From assembly GCF_000243095.1 (NCBI RefSeq), contig NZ_AHJE01000082.1, positions 25,607 to 89,606 on the forward strand: DNA of 64,000 bases, given 5' to 3'. Both the position numbers and the translations under genes were made by a program. This stretch comes from Cupriavidus basilensis OR16 (GTDB lineage: Bacteria; Pseudomonadota; Gammaproteobacteria; Burkholderiales; Burkholderiaceae). This document shows, in pieces, positions 1 through 9,036 of this stretch (the stretch's first letter is position 1; every line of letters begins with the position of its first letter). The notes beneath the pieces are model-generated. The model saw nothing but the letters and a program-made list of their open reading frames with translations, ran no database searches and was not told where the DNA came from.

Positions 1-427
1 CCAGCCGCGATATCGGCAATGGAGCAGCCCGCCTTGGCGGGGCTATCGGGGGTGCCCGTGATCGAGACGAAACCGGATTCCGCCTGGATCAGCAGGTCAT
101 AGGCTTTCTTGTCCCGGTAGGGACCATCGCTGCCATAGCCTGAAATATCGCAGACGACCATGGCGGGATAGCGCTGCGACAACGCCGCATAGGAAAGCCC
201 GAGCCGGTCCGCCGCGCCCGGTGCCAGGTTCTGCACCAGCACATCGGCCTGGCCGAGGATCTTGCCGAGGATGGCCGGCGCCTCGCTGTGCTTGAGGTCC
301 AGCGCGAGGCTCTCTTTTGAACGGTTGGTCCAGGCGAAATGCGAGGACAGGCCATCCACCCGCTCGTCGTAGCCGCGCGCGAAATCGGCTCGAGGGAAAC
401 GACGGTGATGCCATCCAGGGGGCGCAT
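1..427 (-). pseudogene. CaiB/BaiF family CoA-transferase, internally deleted and cut by the window edge
   Basis: Class III CoA-transferases move CoA between carboxylic acids. The start region reads MRPLDGITVVSLE, the usual beginning of this family, but the next expected segment of about 28 residues (the conserved ADLGARVIKVE region) is absent. The following family sequence (DFARGYDERV, then FAWTNRSKESLALDL, then ISGYGSDGPYRDK) continues in another frame with no stop down to base 1. A deletion of roughly 80 bases near 385-395, not a multiple of three, explains this. The gene lies divergently from the broken LysR gene at 710, a usual arrangement for regulator and target, so the pair may have decayed together. 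The 3' part is outside the window. Confidence 0.8.
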
Positions 428-709
428 AGCAGCCTTATTCAGTCATGGCCCGCCTGCCCTGCGCAGCGCAGCGGCAAACAGGAGAAGTGGGTCCACGGCG
501 CCCCGGCCAGGCCGGAAGTCGCCACGCATGGGCAGCACGCTTGGTGCAGAGCGCACCGAAGCTAGTCTCTCAGAGTGGAGGGCATCGGGCCATCTCGTTT
601 TCTCGAATCGGCCATTCGCTTCAATGGAAACCATCGCCTTGCCAGCGGGCCGGCCACATGAATTGCGGCGCCGGCGACCCCTTGGTACAGTGGCGACGAA
701 GGAGTATCC

Positions 710-1643
710 ATGCACTTTGATTTTGCCGACCTCAGGCTCTTTGCCCGCATCGCCGAGGAAGAAAACCTCTCGCGTGGTGCGAGAAAGGCATTTCTCTCCC
801 CCGCCGCCGCCAGCGCACGCCTCAAGTCCCTGGAAGACCAGTTGGGCACCCGGCTGTTCTACCGGGAGAGCCGAGGGCTGGCGCTGACGCCCGCCGGCGA
901 ACGGCTGCTGCGCCATGCGCGGGTCATCGAGCGGCAGTTCGAACACGTGCGCAGCGATTTCGAGGAATTCTCGAAGGATTCCGTCGGTCACATCCGCATC
1001 TTCGCGAACACCACCGCGGTCACGGAGTTCATGCCCGAAGTGCTCTCCCGCTTCATGGCGGAGCGCCCCGCGGTGACCGTCGACCTGCAGGAGCGCCTGA
1101 CGCGGGACATCATCCGGGGCGTGCTCGACGGCAGCGCCGACCTCGGCATCATCTCCGGGCCCCTGAACCCGGAAGAACCCGGAAGGGCTTGAAGTGGTGC
1201 ACTTCAGCACCGACAAGCTCGTGCTGGCCACGCCCATGGGCCATCCCCTCACGCAGAAGAGCAAGGTCTCGCTTGCCGACACCCTCGAGTACGAGCATGT
1301 CAGCCTGCATGAGGGCAGCACCCTGCATGCGTTCCTCACCGACCTGGTCCACGAGCAACGGCGCAAGCTGCAGATCCGCATCCAGATTCGCAGCTTCGAA
1401 GCCATGTGCCGCATGATCGAAGCGGGCGTGGGCATCGGCGTGGTGCCGCTCTCCGCGGCGCTGCGGCACCGCCAGACCATGAAGCTCGCCATCGTCGAGC
1501 TGGACGACCCGTGGGTGATCCGCGAGCGCGCAGTCATCGTGCGCGAGCTGCAGGGGCTGCCCGGCTGCGCGCGCGCCCTCATCGATGAGCTGATCAGCGT
1601 GGCGCAAGCTGCCGGCGGGAGCCCGGCTCAGCGCATCGGTTAA
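710..1643 (+). pseudogene. LysR-type regulator split by a 10-bp tandem duplication
   Basis: LysR-type transcription factor with an N-terminal winged helix (residues about 5-65: DLRLFARIAEEENLSRGARK, then SLEDQLGTRLFYR) and a C-terminal effector domain. ATG 710 follows AAGGAG at 698-703. The frame is open to a stop just after base 1189, then the effector domain continues from about 1194 in another frame to 1643. At 1166-1185 the decamer AACCCGGAAG occurs twice in tandem. Removing one copy joins LNPE to GLEVVHFSTDK and restores one protein of about 307 residues, normal for the family. The divergent neighbour is a CoA-transferase pseudogene, its likely former target. As read, the product would be a DNA-binding domain with a truncated sensor domain. 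Confidence 0.9.
1166..1185 (+). repeat. Perfect 10-bp tandem duplication inside the LysR gene
   Basis: AACCCGGAAG is present at 1166-1175 and again at 1176-1185. It shifts the reading frame by one and creates the stop just downstream. Confidence 0.95.
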
Positions 1644-1841
1644 GCACGCGAACGTCCCACCGATCATGTCTCGCACCAAGCGGCTGCCTACCGCATGGTG
1701 AACGGATTTCCGGAGCCCGCGCCGGTGTTGATCCAGACGCTCTTGGTCTGGAGGAGGCGAACGCAAGAACGCCGCTGCGGTTGCAGGGCGGCGTGCATGC
1801 GATGACGGCGGGCCGCGGCCGGCCCGCGGTGATATCGGTCG

Positions 1842-2852
1842 TTAGTCCGCTTCCACCTTCATCGTTCTCAGCAGCGGTTGCCATTTATCGCTTTCCGTCT
1901 TGAGCCAGCTATGCAGCCCTTCCGGCGTCTGCTTGTCGACGGGCACGATCTCGGCGCCGAGGTCATCGAGGCGCTTCGCTACCATCGGGTCCTGCAGGCC
2001 CTTCTGCAGTGCCTTGGTCAGGCGCGCGGTAACGGCTGGCGGCGTGCCCTTGGGCGCGTAGACCCCATGCCAGACCTTCATCTCGAAGCCCTTCAGGCCG
2101 CCCTCCTGCAGCGTCGGGGCATTGGGCAGCGCCTTGATGCGCCTGGGCGTGGTCACGCCGTAGAACCTGAGCCGGTTGGCGTTGATATGCGGCAGTGTCG
2201 ATGTGGTCTGGTCACAAAGCAGGTCGACCTGCCCGCCGAGCAGCGCCGTGAGCGCCGGCCCGGTGCCCTGGTAGGGAATCGCATTCAGCTTCACATGCAC
2301 CGCCTCCTCGAACAACAGCCCGCACAGCTGGGATACCGCGCCCAGGCCGGCGTTGGCCAGGGAGACCTTATCCTTGTTCAGGGCGACGTATTTCACCAGG
2401 TCTTGCGTGGTGGCCGGGGGCAGGTCCTTGCGCCCGAGCAGGGTCATCGGGACATCCGCGACTTGCCCGATGTACTCGAAGTCTTTCAGCGGGCCATACG
2501 ACAGCTTCTTGTACAGCGCCGGCGCCGTCGCCATCCCGTTGTGGTGGATCAGGATCGTGTAGCCATCCGGCTGGGCCCGCGCGACATAAGCTGCCGCGAC
2601 CGTGCCGCCGGCACCGAGGCGGTTCTCCACGATCACGCTTTGCCCGAGATCCCTGGACATCGCCTGCGCAAGTGCCCGTGCCACAACATCCGTCGGGCCG
2701 CCCGCCGAAAAGGGAACCACCAGCGTGACCGGCTTGGCAGGGAACGCATCCACGGCCATCGCGCCCGAGGCAAGCCCCGCCGCAAGCGGTGCGAAAGCCA
2801 TCCACTTCAAGCCAGTGCCTACGTGCTTCATCATGGTCATGCCGATCATCAT
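1842..2852 (-). CDS. Bug/TctC family periplasmic solute-binding protein
   Basis: Tripartite tricarboxylate transporter-type substrate receptor, 336 residues, exported to the periplasm. The N-terminus has a signal peptide (hydrophobic stretch MAFAPLAAGLASGAMA). The mature part begins with the family pattern PVTLVVPFSAGGPTDVVAR and continues with VIVENRLGAGGTVAA and IPYQGTGPALTALLGGQVD. ATG codons at 2852 and 2849 follow GGAG, and either could be used. Such receptors are very numerous in Burkholderiales and often lie near catabolic genes without their membrane partners. No TctA or TctB is present here, and the ligand cannot be told from sequence. The nearest metabolic neighbour is the decayed CoA-transferase, so a carboxylate ligand is plausible but inferred. 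Confidence 0.9.
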   Translation of the reverse strand: MMIGMTMMKHVGTGLKWMAFAPLAAGLASGAMAVDAFPAKPVTLVVPFSAGGPTDVVARALAQAMSRDLGQSVIVENRLGAGGTVAAAYVARAQPDGYTILIHHNGMATAPALYKKLSYGPLKDFEYIGQVADVPMTLLGRKDLPPATTQDLVKYVALNKDKVSLANAGLGAVSQLCGLLFEEAVHVKLNAIPYQGTGPALTALLGGQVDLLCDQTTSTLPHINANRLRFYGVTTPRRIKALPNAPTLQEGGLKGFEMKVWHGVYAPKGTPPAVTARLTKALQKGLQDPMVAKRLDDLGAEIVPVDKQTPEGLHSWLKTESDKWQPLLRTMKVEAD

Positions 2853-2988
2853 TGTCTCCGTAACTCAGGCCGGCAAGCTGGAGCGCTTGCCTGTTCCAGG
2901 GTGCTGGCCCAAGGTTGCCGGATAAGCCGGTGCGAGAGAATCAGGATTATCTGAACGGGTCATACGGCGTGGCCGAACGCGCGCCAGC

Positions 2989-3040
2989 CGCGGTGTAGCG
3001 CGGTGTAGCATTCATTGCATTTCTTGACGCCGTGACGCCG
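2989..3040 (+). repeat. Two short tandem duplications upstream of the MarR remnant
   Basis: CGCGGTGTAG occurs at 2989-2998 and 2999-3008, and TGACGCCG at 3025-3032 and 3033-3040, both perfect. They lie between the Bug gene and a truncated MarR gene, at the point where the MarR N-terminal half should be. Confidence 0.85.
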
Positions 3041-3050
3041 CAGGCCTGTA

Positions 3051-3425
3051 ATGCAGCTTCTCGCGCGCTACCTTGCCAGGCCGCGCGATCACGAACCTAT
3101 GATTCGATTCATCTGGGCCGCCCCCATGCCAGCTGCGCGGCCCGGTGATGCACGGCAGGTCACGCTGGCGCTGACCGCTGCGGGCGAGACCCTGTACGGC
3201 GAGATCTTCCCGCTGACGAAACAGGTCAACCTTGAACTGCTGGATGCGATCGGGGACAAGGAAGTGGCGCAACTGGATGACATGCTGATGCGGCTGGAGC
3301 AGCGCTCCCGGCAGATGGCCGCGCGCGGCGGCCTGCCGCTAGCGGACCGGCGGCGCGGCGGCAGCGCACGCAACCGCCAGGCGCCAGCATTGCACGATGC
3401 GAAGGAAGCCAGCAACGGCAACTAG
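3051..3425 (+). pseudogene. MarR-type regulator remnant (C-terminal half only)
   Basis: From about base 3147 the frame reads DARQVTLALTAAGETLYGEI, followed by a helical C-terminus (LDDMLMRLEQRSRQMAARG). This is the wing and dimerisation end of a MarR-type repressor. Upstream in the same frame the sequence (ARYLARPRDHEPMIRFIW) does not resemble the recognition helix or the N-terminal helices, so about the first 90 residues are lost. There is no convincing ribosome binding site. Short tandem repeats mark the broken end. The fragment is unlikely to bind DNA. Confidence 0.65.
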
Positions 3426-3563
3426 GCCGGCTTGGCGCACGAACGTCCCGCGCGTCCGCGTAACACGGCCGCTGGGAAAAGCTGCGCGGCCTTGGACGGC
3501 ACAATGCCGCCCGCTATACTCTAGCCCCCAAAAGCCTCAAGCCTCACGCAACCGGAAGCCGTC

Positions 3564-3905
3564 ATGTCCACCATCCCCGCCTGCCCCCAATGCACCTTGG
3601 AAAACACCTACCCCGATGGCGACAACTACATCTGCGCCGACTGCGGCCACGAGTGGGCCATGGTGGCCACCGCGCAGGACGATGACAACGCCGACGCCGT
3701 GGTGAAAGATGCCAACGGCACCGCGTTGAACGACGGCGACGCCGTGGTGCTGATCAAGGACCTGAAGGTCAAGGGCTCATCCATCACGCTGAAGATGGGC
3801 ACCAAGGTCAAGAGCATCCGGCTGGTAGGCGGCGACCACGAGGTCGATTGCAAGATGGACGCCGGCAGCTTCATGCTCAAGGCCTGCTACCTGCGCAAGG
3901 CCTGA
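3564..3905 (+). CDS. yjdM: YjdM (PhnA-family) zinc-ribbon protein
   Basis: Small cytosolic protein of 113 residues in the family long mis-named PhnA (alkylphosphonate utilisation operon protein). An N-terminal zinc ribbon is visible as CPQC (residues 7-10) and CADC (about 25-28). It is followed by a beta-rich C-terminal domain with NDGDAVVLIKDLKVKGSS and a KSIRLVGGDHEVDCK segment typical of the family. Length and motifs match the whole family, so the gene is intact. It stands alone, with no phosphonate genes nearby. Its physiological role is not established. Confidence 0.93.
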   Translation: MSTIPACPQCTLENTYPDGDNYICADCGHEWAMVATAQDDDNADAVVKDANGTALNDGDAVVLIKDLKVKGSSITLKMGTKVKSIRLVGGDHEVDCKMDAGSFMLKACYLRKA

Positions 3906-4070
3906 AGCTGATTCGACGTTCTTGAATTTCATGGTCGGCCGGTGCCCTTGTACCGGTTGCCTTGCCAGGATTGGCATACATGGCACGACAACGCCATGCA
4001 CGCGACAAGCGAGGGATGGCATTGTCAGACGTGGAGAGGCACAACGGCCGGCTGCAGCCCGGCCTGGCCT

Positions 4071-4841
4071 TCAGCGCGTGGCCACGATGAAGAACCTCGG
4101 GAACGGCAGCAGCACGGTGCCGTCCGCCATCGGCGGATAGGCACGCGCCACCGCCGCCGTGTAGCGTTCCAGGTATGCCGCGCGCTCGCCTTCATCCAGC
4201 GGATCCAGGAAGGGACGCAGGCCGGTGCCCTTGAACCACTCCACGATCGCGGCGGGGCCGTCGGCCAGCGCGTGGTTGTAGGTGGTGTGCCAGACATCGA
4301 CCGCGCCGCAATGCGCGCGCAGCAGCGCGTAGTACCAGCCCGCTCCGGGCAGTGGAGTGCGCGCCTGCGAAGCGGCGGCCAGCTTGCCGGCCCACGGGCC
4401 GTCGGCGGCGACTTCGCGCATCAGGCGGTGCGCGGGCGTATCCAGCGTATCGGGCACCTGGATCGCGAGGCTGCCGCCGGGCGCCAGCTTCGCGGCCAGC
4501 GCGGGCAGCAGGCGCCCGTGGTCGGGCAGCCATTGCAGCACGGCATTGGCGAGGATCACGTCATAGGGGCCCGGGTCGTCCCAGGTTTCGATACTGCTCA
4601 CCGCGAACTTCAACCCGGGCAGCCGTTTGCGCGCGGCCTCGACCATGTCGGCCGAGCTGTCCAGCCCGGTCACGCTCGCACCTGGAAAGCAGGCGGCCAG
4701 CACCTCGGTCGAGTTGCCCGGGCCGCAGCCGATGTCTACCGCGACACGCGGCTCGCGCCCCGGCACCGCGGCCAGCAGGTCGCGTACCGGGCGGGTGCGT
4801 TCGTTCTCGAATTTCACGTATTGCTTGGCGGACCAAGTCAT
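4071..4841 (-). CDS. tam: Trans-aconitate 2-methyltransferase
   Basis: SAM-dependent methyltransferase of 256 residues that methylates trans-aconitate, a spontaneous isomer of cis-aconitate that inhibits aconitase. Near residue 33 the SAM-binding motif VAVDIGCGPGNSTEVL is clear, followed by VTGLDSSADMVEAARKR (acidic ribose-binding residue) and DVILANAVLQWLPDH, the family post-I motif. The start MTWSAKQYVKFENERTRPV is the usual Tam N-terminus. ATG 4841 follows AAGGAG. A small gene ends 24 bases upstream on the same strand, suggesting co-transcription, and a LysR gene is divergent. Cytoplasmic. Confidence 0.93.
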   Translation of the reverse strand: MTWSAKQYVKFENERTRPVRDLLAAVPGREPRVAVDIGCGPGNSTEVLAACFPGASVTGLDSSADMVEAARKRLPGLKFAVSSIETWDDPGPYDVILANAVLQWLPDHGRLLPALAAKLAPGGSLAIQVPDTLDTPAHRLMREVAADGPWAGKLAAASQARTPLPGAGWYYALLRAHCGAVDVWHTTYNHALADGPAAIVEWFKGTGLRPFLDPLDEGERAAYLERYTAAVARAYPPMADGTVLLPFPRFFIVATR

Positions 4842-4865
4842 TGCTGCTCCTTTGCGGGTTCGGTT

Positions 4866-5192
4866 CTAGTGCTTCGGAAGATCTGGCGCGGGCGGCACGG
4901 CGGGCGGCCTCGCCAGCCGCAGCGCGGCCCTGCCCTTGGCGGTCAGCTCGACGATAGCCTGCGCGCGCGGCACGCCGGGCTGGGATGTCATCCCGACCAG
5001 GCCGGCCGTGGTCGCGTCCTCCCACGCGGACAGCCGTGGGCAGGACGTGCGCCATGCCTCCATGGTGTCGGCGAAGGTGCGCGGCTTAGCGCCTACCCAC
5101 GCCAGGAATTCCAGCAGGTTGCCCGGGTGCGACGAGGCAGGAAGCCTGGCGTCCCTGCCTCGATCCTGCTCGTTGCCCTTGGCTAGACGCAT
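4866..5192 (-). CDS. Small conserved hypothetical protein upstream of tam
   Basis: 108 residues, starting at ATG 5192 after GGAG. I do not recognise a named family. The central part PGNLLEFLAWVGAKPRTF and SWEDATTAGLVGM looks like a folded conserved domain; the C-terminus is Pro/Ala-rich. No signal peptide or membrane segment. It is followed after 24 bases by tam on the same strand, so the two are probably one transcript controlled from the region facing the divergent LysR gene. Confidence 0.6.
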   Translation of the reverse strand: MRLAKGNEQDRGRDARLPASSHPGNLLEFLAWVGAKPRTFADTMEAWRTSCPRLSAWEDATTAGLVGMTSQPGVPRAQAIVELTAKGRAALRLARPPAVPPAPDLPKH

Positions 5193-5251
5193 TGCCGTGC
5201 TCCGTTGATGCCCGATGCATGCCGTCAGGATAGAGCCGAACTGCTATGATT

Positions 5252-5267
5252 TCCAATGCATATTGGA
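5252..5267. promoter_or_regulatory. Candidate LysR operator between the tam pair and its divergent LysR gene
   Basis: TCCAATGCATATTGGA is a perfect 6-bp inverted repeat (TCCAAT / ATTGGA) around GCAT. It lies 24 bases before the LysR start at 5291 and 60 bases before the start of the minus-strand pair, where an autoregulatory LysR site would be expected. Function is inferred. Confidence 0.5.
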
Positions 5268-5290
5268 CACGATTTTAATACCTTGAAAGT

Positions 5291-6217
5291 ATGGCAATGA
5301 TCGAGCTACGCCGGCTGCGCGCCTTCGTCGTCCTGGCCGAGGAAGGCCACGTCACCCGCGCCGCCGAGCGCCTGGGCATGCAGCAGCCGCCGCTTACGCG
5401 CCTGTTGCGCGGGCTGGAGGAGGAACTGGGCGTTCTGCTGATGCGGCGCCTGCCGCGCGGCGTGCGGCCCACCGAGGCGGGACTGGCGCTGCTGGACGAA
5501 GCCCGCGCGGTGCTGGCGCGGGCCGATGGGGTGGCCGCCGTGGTACGCCGCGCCGCGGCCGGTGAGCAAGGGCGGCTAGCGGTTGGCTTTACCAGCTCCG
5601 CCGCCCTGCACCCCTTCGTGCCCGCCGTGCTGCGCCGGTTTCGCGAGAGCGTGCCGGGCGTTGCCGTGACGCTGGAGGAAGCCGGCACCAGCGAGCTGGT
5701 GGACGCGATCCTGCACGAGCGGCTGGACGCAGCCTTCGTACGCTCGCCGGTGGGCAGCACCACCGGGCTGGTGCTCGACGCCGTGCTGGAGGAGCCGATG
5801 CTGGCGGCGTTGCCAGCCGGGCATGCGCTGGCGGCGCAGGCCGGCGCGCTGGCGCTATCGGCACTGGCGCGCGAGCCCTTCATCCTCTACCGCCGCCCCG
5901 CCGGGCCCGGCTTGTACGACGCGATCCTGACCGCCTGCCGCGCCGCGGGCTTCAGCCCGCTGGTGGCGCAGGAAGCGCCGCGCCTGCCGGCCACACTGAG
6001 CCTGGTGGCAGCGGGCCTTGGCGTGTCCGTGGTGCCCGCGTCCATGCACCGCCTGGGTGGCGAGGACATCGTCTATCGCCCGCTGGGCCAGACCCCGTCG
6101 CTGAGCGCGCCCCTGCACCTGGCGATGCGCCAAGGCACGCTGCCGGCCGCGGTGGCGCGCTTTCGCGCGATGGTGCGCGAGATGGTGGCGGCTGCACCCG
6201 AAGCACCCGGGACATGA
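5291..6217 (+). CDS. LysR-type transcriptional regulator
   Basis: 308 residues. N-terminal winged helix at residues 4-65 (IELRRLRAFVVLAEEGHVTR, then LGMQQPPLTRLLRGLEEEL). The effector domain begins near residue 92 with GRLAVGFTSSAALHPFVPA, similar to the CbnR/BenM subfamily that senses aromatic or carboxylate compounds. It is intact, unlike three other LysR genes in this window. Divergent from the small hypothetical-tam pair across 98 bases that contain a palindrome at 5252-5267; the pair is its likely target. The effector is unknown. Confidence 0.92.
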   Translation: MAMIELRRLRAFVVLAEEGHVTRAAERLGMQQPPLTRLLRGLEEELGVLLMRRLPRGVRPTEAGLALLDEARAVLARADGVAAVVRRAAAGEQGRLAVGFTSSAALHPFVPAVLRRFRESVPGVAVTLEEAGTSELVDAILHERLDAAFVRSPVGSTTGLVLDAVLEEPMLAALPAGHALAAQAGALALSALAREPFILYRRPAGPGLYDAILTACRAAGFSPLVAQEAPRLPATLSLVAAGLGVSVVPASMHRLGGEDIVYRPLGQTPSLSAPLHLAMRQGTLPAAVARFRAMVREMVAAAPEAPGT

Positions 6218-6521
6218 TGCGGTAATCAATCCCGCCATGCAGTGAATCAACCGCAGGACGGCCGTCCTCGCCTGGCTGAGCCAGTCGCCTCAACGCGCGC
6301 GATTCGCGGTAGATGCCACGTGTGGTTTCCAGTGGGCTCCTCCTTAGGCGCCGCAGTACGTTCCGAGCGAGCGGCGGCGCGACACGGTGGCCGTGTTCAG
6401 GCTGGGCAACCGGGGCGTCGCCAGCGCGGCGAGTGCCGCGAGTACGGCGGTGCCCCGTGCCGGTGGCACCGCGTGCTGTCGCGGCTTCGGCGCCGGCCCT
6501 GGCGTCCGACTGATCGTCCGT
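6218..6521. other. Intergenic stretch with no recognisable feature
   Basis: 304 GC-rich bases between the convergent ends of the LysR and glycerate kinase genes. Short frames exist in several phases but none shows a ribosome binding site or a recognisable domain. No clear rho-independent terminator seen. Confidence 0.5.
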
Positions 6522-7688
6522 CTAAGCGGAACGCCGCGCGGCCGCATAGAGCCGGGCCAGTTGCGCGGCGGCGGCTTCCAGCAGTGCCCCGCCCTGTGCG
6601 ATCGACCAGGCCAGCGACGCAGGGCCGGCCTGCACCGAGAAGCAGCCGTCGAATGCCTCGCGCAGCAGCGCGCCATCGGCGATCGCGCCCGATAGCAAGG
6701 TCACGGGCACGCCGTGCCGGCGTCCCAGCGCCGCGATCAGCGCCGGGCCCTTGCCAAGCAAGGTCTGGCGATCCGAGCGGCCTTCGCCGGTCAGGATCCA
6801 GTCGTACCCGGCCACCGTCGCCAACCCGGCGGTGTCGAGAATAAAGCTGCCGCCCGGCAGCAATTGCGCGCCAAGCAGCCGCATGGCAAAGCCCAGCCCG
6901 CCCGCGGCGCCCGCGCCCTGCGCTTGCGCGGCGTGGCAACCGAGCGCCAGTTCGCAACGCGCCGCGAACTCGCCTATCACCGCGTCCGCTTGCGCGAGAT
7001 CCGTCACGCCCTTTTGCCCGCCAAACATCATGCTCGCGCCAAGCGGCCCGCACAATGGGCTGGTGACATCGGTGAGCGCGACCAGGCGCAGCCCTTGCAG
7101 CGGGTCCGCATCGCCCCGAGGGCGCAGGCTGCGGATCGACGCGAGATTGTCGGGCACCGGGTCAACCCGCGCGCCCGCGGCATCGAGGAAATCGAATGCC
7201 AGCTCCGAGAGCATGCCGGCGCCGGCATCGTTGGTCGAAGAGCCGCCCAGGCCAATCACGATGGTGGCGAAACCTCGCGCGGCGATTCCGCGTATTGCCT
7301 GCCCTACCCCGCGCGTGGTGCGCGCGCCGGGCGCCGCTACCGCGTCGGGGAGGCCCGCCACCGCCGCCACATCGAAGATGGCGAAGGCGCCAAGCACCGC
7401 GCTCTCGCAAGCGGCAAACGGCATGCGCACCGGCCTGCCGTTGGCATCCGTTGCGTCCACCGCATGCCAGCGCCCGCCGCATGCCCCGGCCACCACGGCG
7501 GCCGTGCCTTCGCCGCCATCGGCAATCGGTACCTGCGTGACCAGGGCCTGCGGCAGCGCATGGCGGATGCCGCAGGCCATATGCCGGGCCACCGCTGGCG
7601 CGTCCAGGCTGCCCTTGAACGAATCTGGCGCGAGCAGCACGCGCAGCGCCCCCGCTGGCACGTTCTTCAACGCCATCGCGCTGGTCAT
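6522..7688 (-). CDS. glxK: Glycerate 2-kinase
   Basis: GarK/GlxK-family kinase of 388 residues that phosphorylates D-glycerate to 2-phosphoglycerate. Evident motifs are VLLAPDSFKGSLDAP at the N-terminus, PIADGGEGTA, GLGGSSTNDAGAGML and the C-terminal GYDWILTGEGRSD, all hallmarks of the family. ATG 7688 overlaps the stop of the upstream VOC gene (ATGA), so translation is probably coupled; an upstream extension of the frame overlaps that gene and is not used. With the D-2-hydroxyacid dehydrogenase at 9227 it could take hydroxypyruvate or tartronate semialdehyde through glycerate into glycolysis. The symbol could equally be garK. Confidence 0.92.
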   Translation of the reverse strand: MTSAMALKNVPAGALRVLLAPDSFKGSLDAPAVARHMACGIRHALPQALVTQVPIADGGEGTAAVVAGACGGRWHAVDATDANGRPVRMPFAACESAVLGAFAIFDVAAVAGLPDAVAAPGARTTRGVGQAIRGIAARGFATIVIGLGGSSTNDAGAGMLSELAFDFLDAAGARVDPVPDNLASIRSLRPRGDADPLQGLRLVALTDVTSPLCGPLGASMMFGGQKGVTDLAQADAVIGEFAARCELALGCHAAQAQGAGAAGGLGFAMRLLGAQLLPGGSFILDTAGLATVAGYDWILTGEGRSDRQTLLGKGPALIAALGRRHGVPVTLLSGAIADGALLREAFDGCFSVQAGPASLAWSIAQGGALLEAAAAQLARLYAAARRSA

Positions 7689-8068
7689 GGCGCGGCCAGC
7701 TCGGAAATCTCGATCAGGTTCAGGTCCGGATCGCGCACGTAGACGGAGCGGATCTTCTGCGTGGCGCCGGTCCGTGCGACCGGTCCCTGCACGATCGGCC
7801 AGCCGGCGGCGCCCAGCCGCTCGATCACGGCATCGAGCGGGATCGACGCGATGAAGCACAGGTCCAGCGCGCCAGGCACCGGCAGGTGCGCCTTCGGCTC
7901 GAACTCCTCGCCGCGCACATGGAGGTTGATCTTCTGGTTGCCGAAGCGGAACGCCACGCGGTTCTCACCGAAGGTCTCCAGCTGCATGCCTAGCACGCGC
8001 GTATAAAAATCGATGGTGGCGCCGGCATCCGTGCTGGTCAGCACCAAGTGGTCGAGGTGGTCAATCAT
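7685..8068 (-). CDS. VOC family (glyoxalase/bleomycin-resistance fold) protein
   Basis: 127 residues starting MIDHLDHLVLTSTDAGATID, with the VOC pattern FYTRVLGMQ and near the end VYVRDPDLNLIEI, which carries the metal-ligand glutamate. Several members act on 2-oxoaldehydes or related alpha-hydroxy compounds, but the substrate cannot be assigned. It overlaps the glycerate kinase start by 4 bases and is co-transcribed with it, so a role in clean-up or isomerisation of a C3 aldehyde or hydroxyacid is a reasonable inference. Confidence 0.85.
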   Translation of the reverse strand: MIDHLDHLVLTSTDAGATIDFYTRVLGMQLETFGENRVAFRFGNQKINLHVRGEEFEPKAHLPVPGALDLCFIASIPLDAVIERLGAAGWPIVQGPVARTGATQKIRSVYVRDPDLNLIEISELAAP

Positions 8069-8184
8069 GTCGCTGCCTTCCGTCTGCGATTTAGCCGGAA
8101 GCCATCATGGCAGCCGCGCAGGCACATGAACATGTCGGATTGCGCCAGCACCCTTTCCGAAAACGCAAGGCTGACGCGGCCACC

Positions 8185-9036
8185 TCAGCGCGGCGCCAGC
8201 AGGTGATCGAACAGCTTGCGCGCCTCGGGCTGCAGCGCCACGACCGATTTCACGCCAAGCCACAGCGTGCGCGAGGCCCACGGATCGGCGAGGCGGATGG
8301 CGCGCAACCCGGCGCCAAGGATCTCGGCGCGCACGGCGCCCTGCGGCAAGACCCCGATGCCAAGGCCCGCCTCGATCATGCGGCAGATCGCATCGAAGCT
8401 GCTGACCTGCACGCGCAGCTTGAGCACCCGCTCCAGCGCGGCGGATGCGTCGGCCAGCCGCTGCAGCAACGAGCTGCCCTGGTTGAGGCCGACGAAATCG
8501 TATGCAAGCGCATCCGCGAAGGCCACCTCGGCACGCGCCGCCAGCGGATGATCCGGTGGCACCAGCACCACCAGCTGGTCGCGGCGGTATTCGAACTTTT
8601 CCAGCGCGCCGGCCGCGACGTTGTCGGCGAACACACCGATGTCCGCCTGCCCGCCCGCCACCGCCGCGATCACCTCGTCGCTCATGCGCTCCTCCAGGCT
8701 GACGCGGATCAGCGGCTGCGCGTGCAGGAACACGCCCAGGTCCCGCGGCATGAACTGGATGATGGCCGAGGTATTGGCCCACACGCGCACATGCCCCCGC
8801 ACGCCGATGGCGAAATCACTCATGTCGCCCGCCAGGCGATTCACGGTATCCAGCACGGCCCGCGCGTGGCCGACCAGCCCGTGGCCGGCCGGCGTAAGCT
8901 CAAGCCCGCGCGGCAGCCGCACGAACAAGGCGCAATCGGTGGTCTTCTCCAGGTCGGCGACGCGGCGGCTGAGCGCCGACAGTGTCATGTGGGTGCGCTC
9001 GGCGGCCTTGGTAAAGCTGCCGCTCTGCGCCACCAC
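8185..9036 (-). CDS. LysR-type regulator with a damaged or shortened N-terminus
   Basis: 283 residues from GTG 9036. The helix-turn-helix core (SGSFTKAAERTHMTLSALSR) and effector domain (GHVRVWANTSAIIQFMPRDL) are present. The 10 to 15 residues that normally precede VAQSGSF are not cleanly encoded: upstream in frame are RARRLFLV and then a stop (TGA) right after ATG-GCT, and there is no ribosome binding site at the GTG. The start may have been destroyed by small indels, or translation is weak from GTG. The gene lies divergent to the D-2-hydroxyacid dehydrogenase and upstream of the VOC-glycerate kinase pair, its likely targets. Confidence 0.75.
   Translation of the reverse strand: MVAQSGSFTKAAERTHMTLSALSRRVADLEKTTDCALFVRLPRGLELTPAGHGLVGHARAVLDTVNRLAGDMSDFAIGVRGHVRVWANTSAIIQFMPRDLGVFLHAQPLIRVSLEERMSDEVIAAVAGGQADIGVFADNVAAGALEKFEYRRDQLVVLVPPDHPLAARAEVAFADALAYDFVGLNQGSSLLQRLADASAALERVLKLRVQVSSFDAICRMIEAGLGIGVLPQGAVRAEILGAGLRAIRLADPWASRTLWLGVKSVVALQPEARKLFDHLLAPR

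Noticed and set aside
6313..6513. Short frame in the gap before glycerate kinase
   Set aside because: No start signal, no domain, and Arg/Ala/Ser-rich composition expected of random GC-rich DNA.
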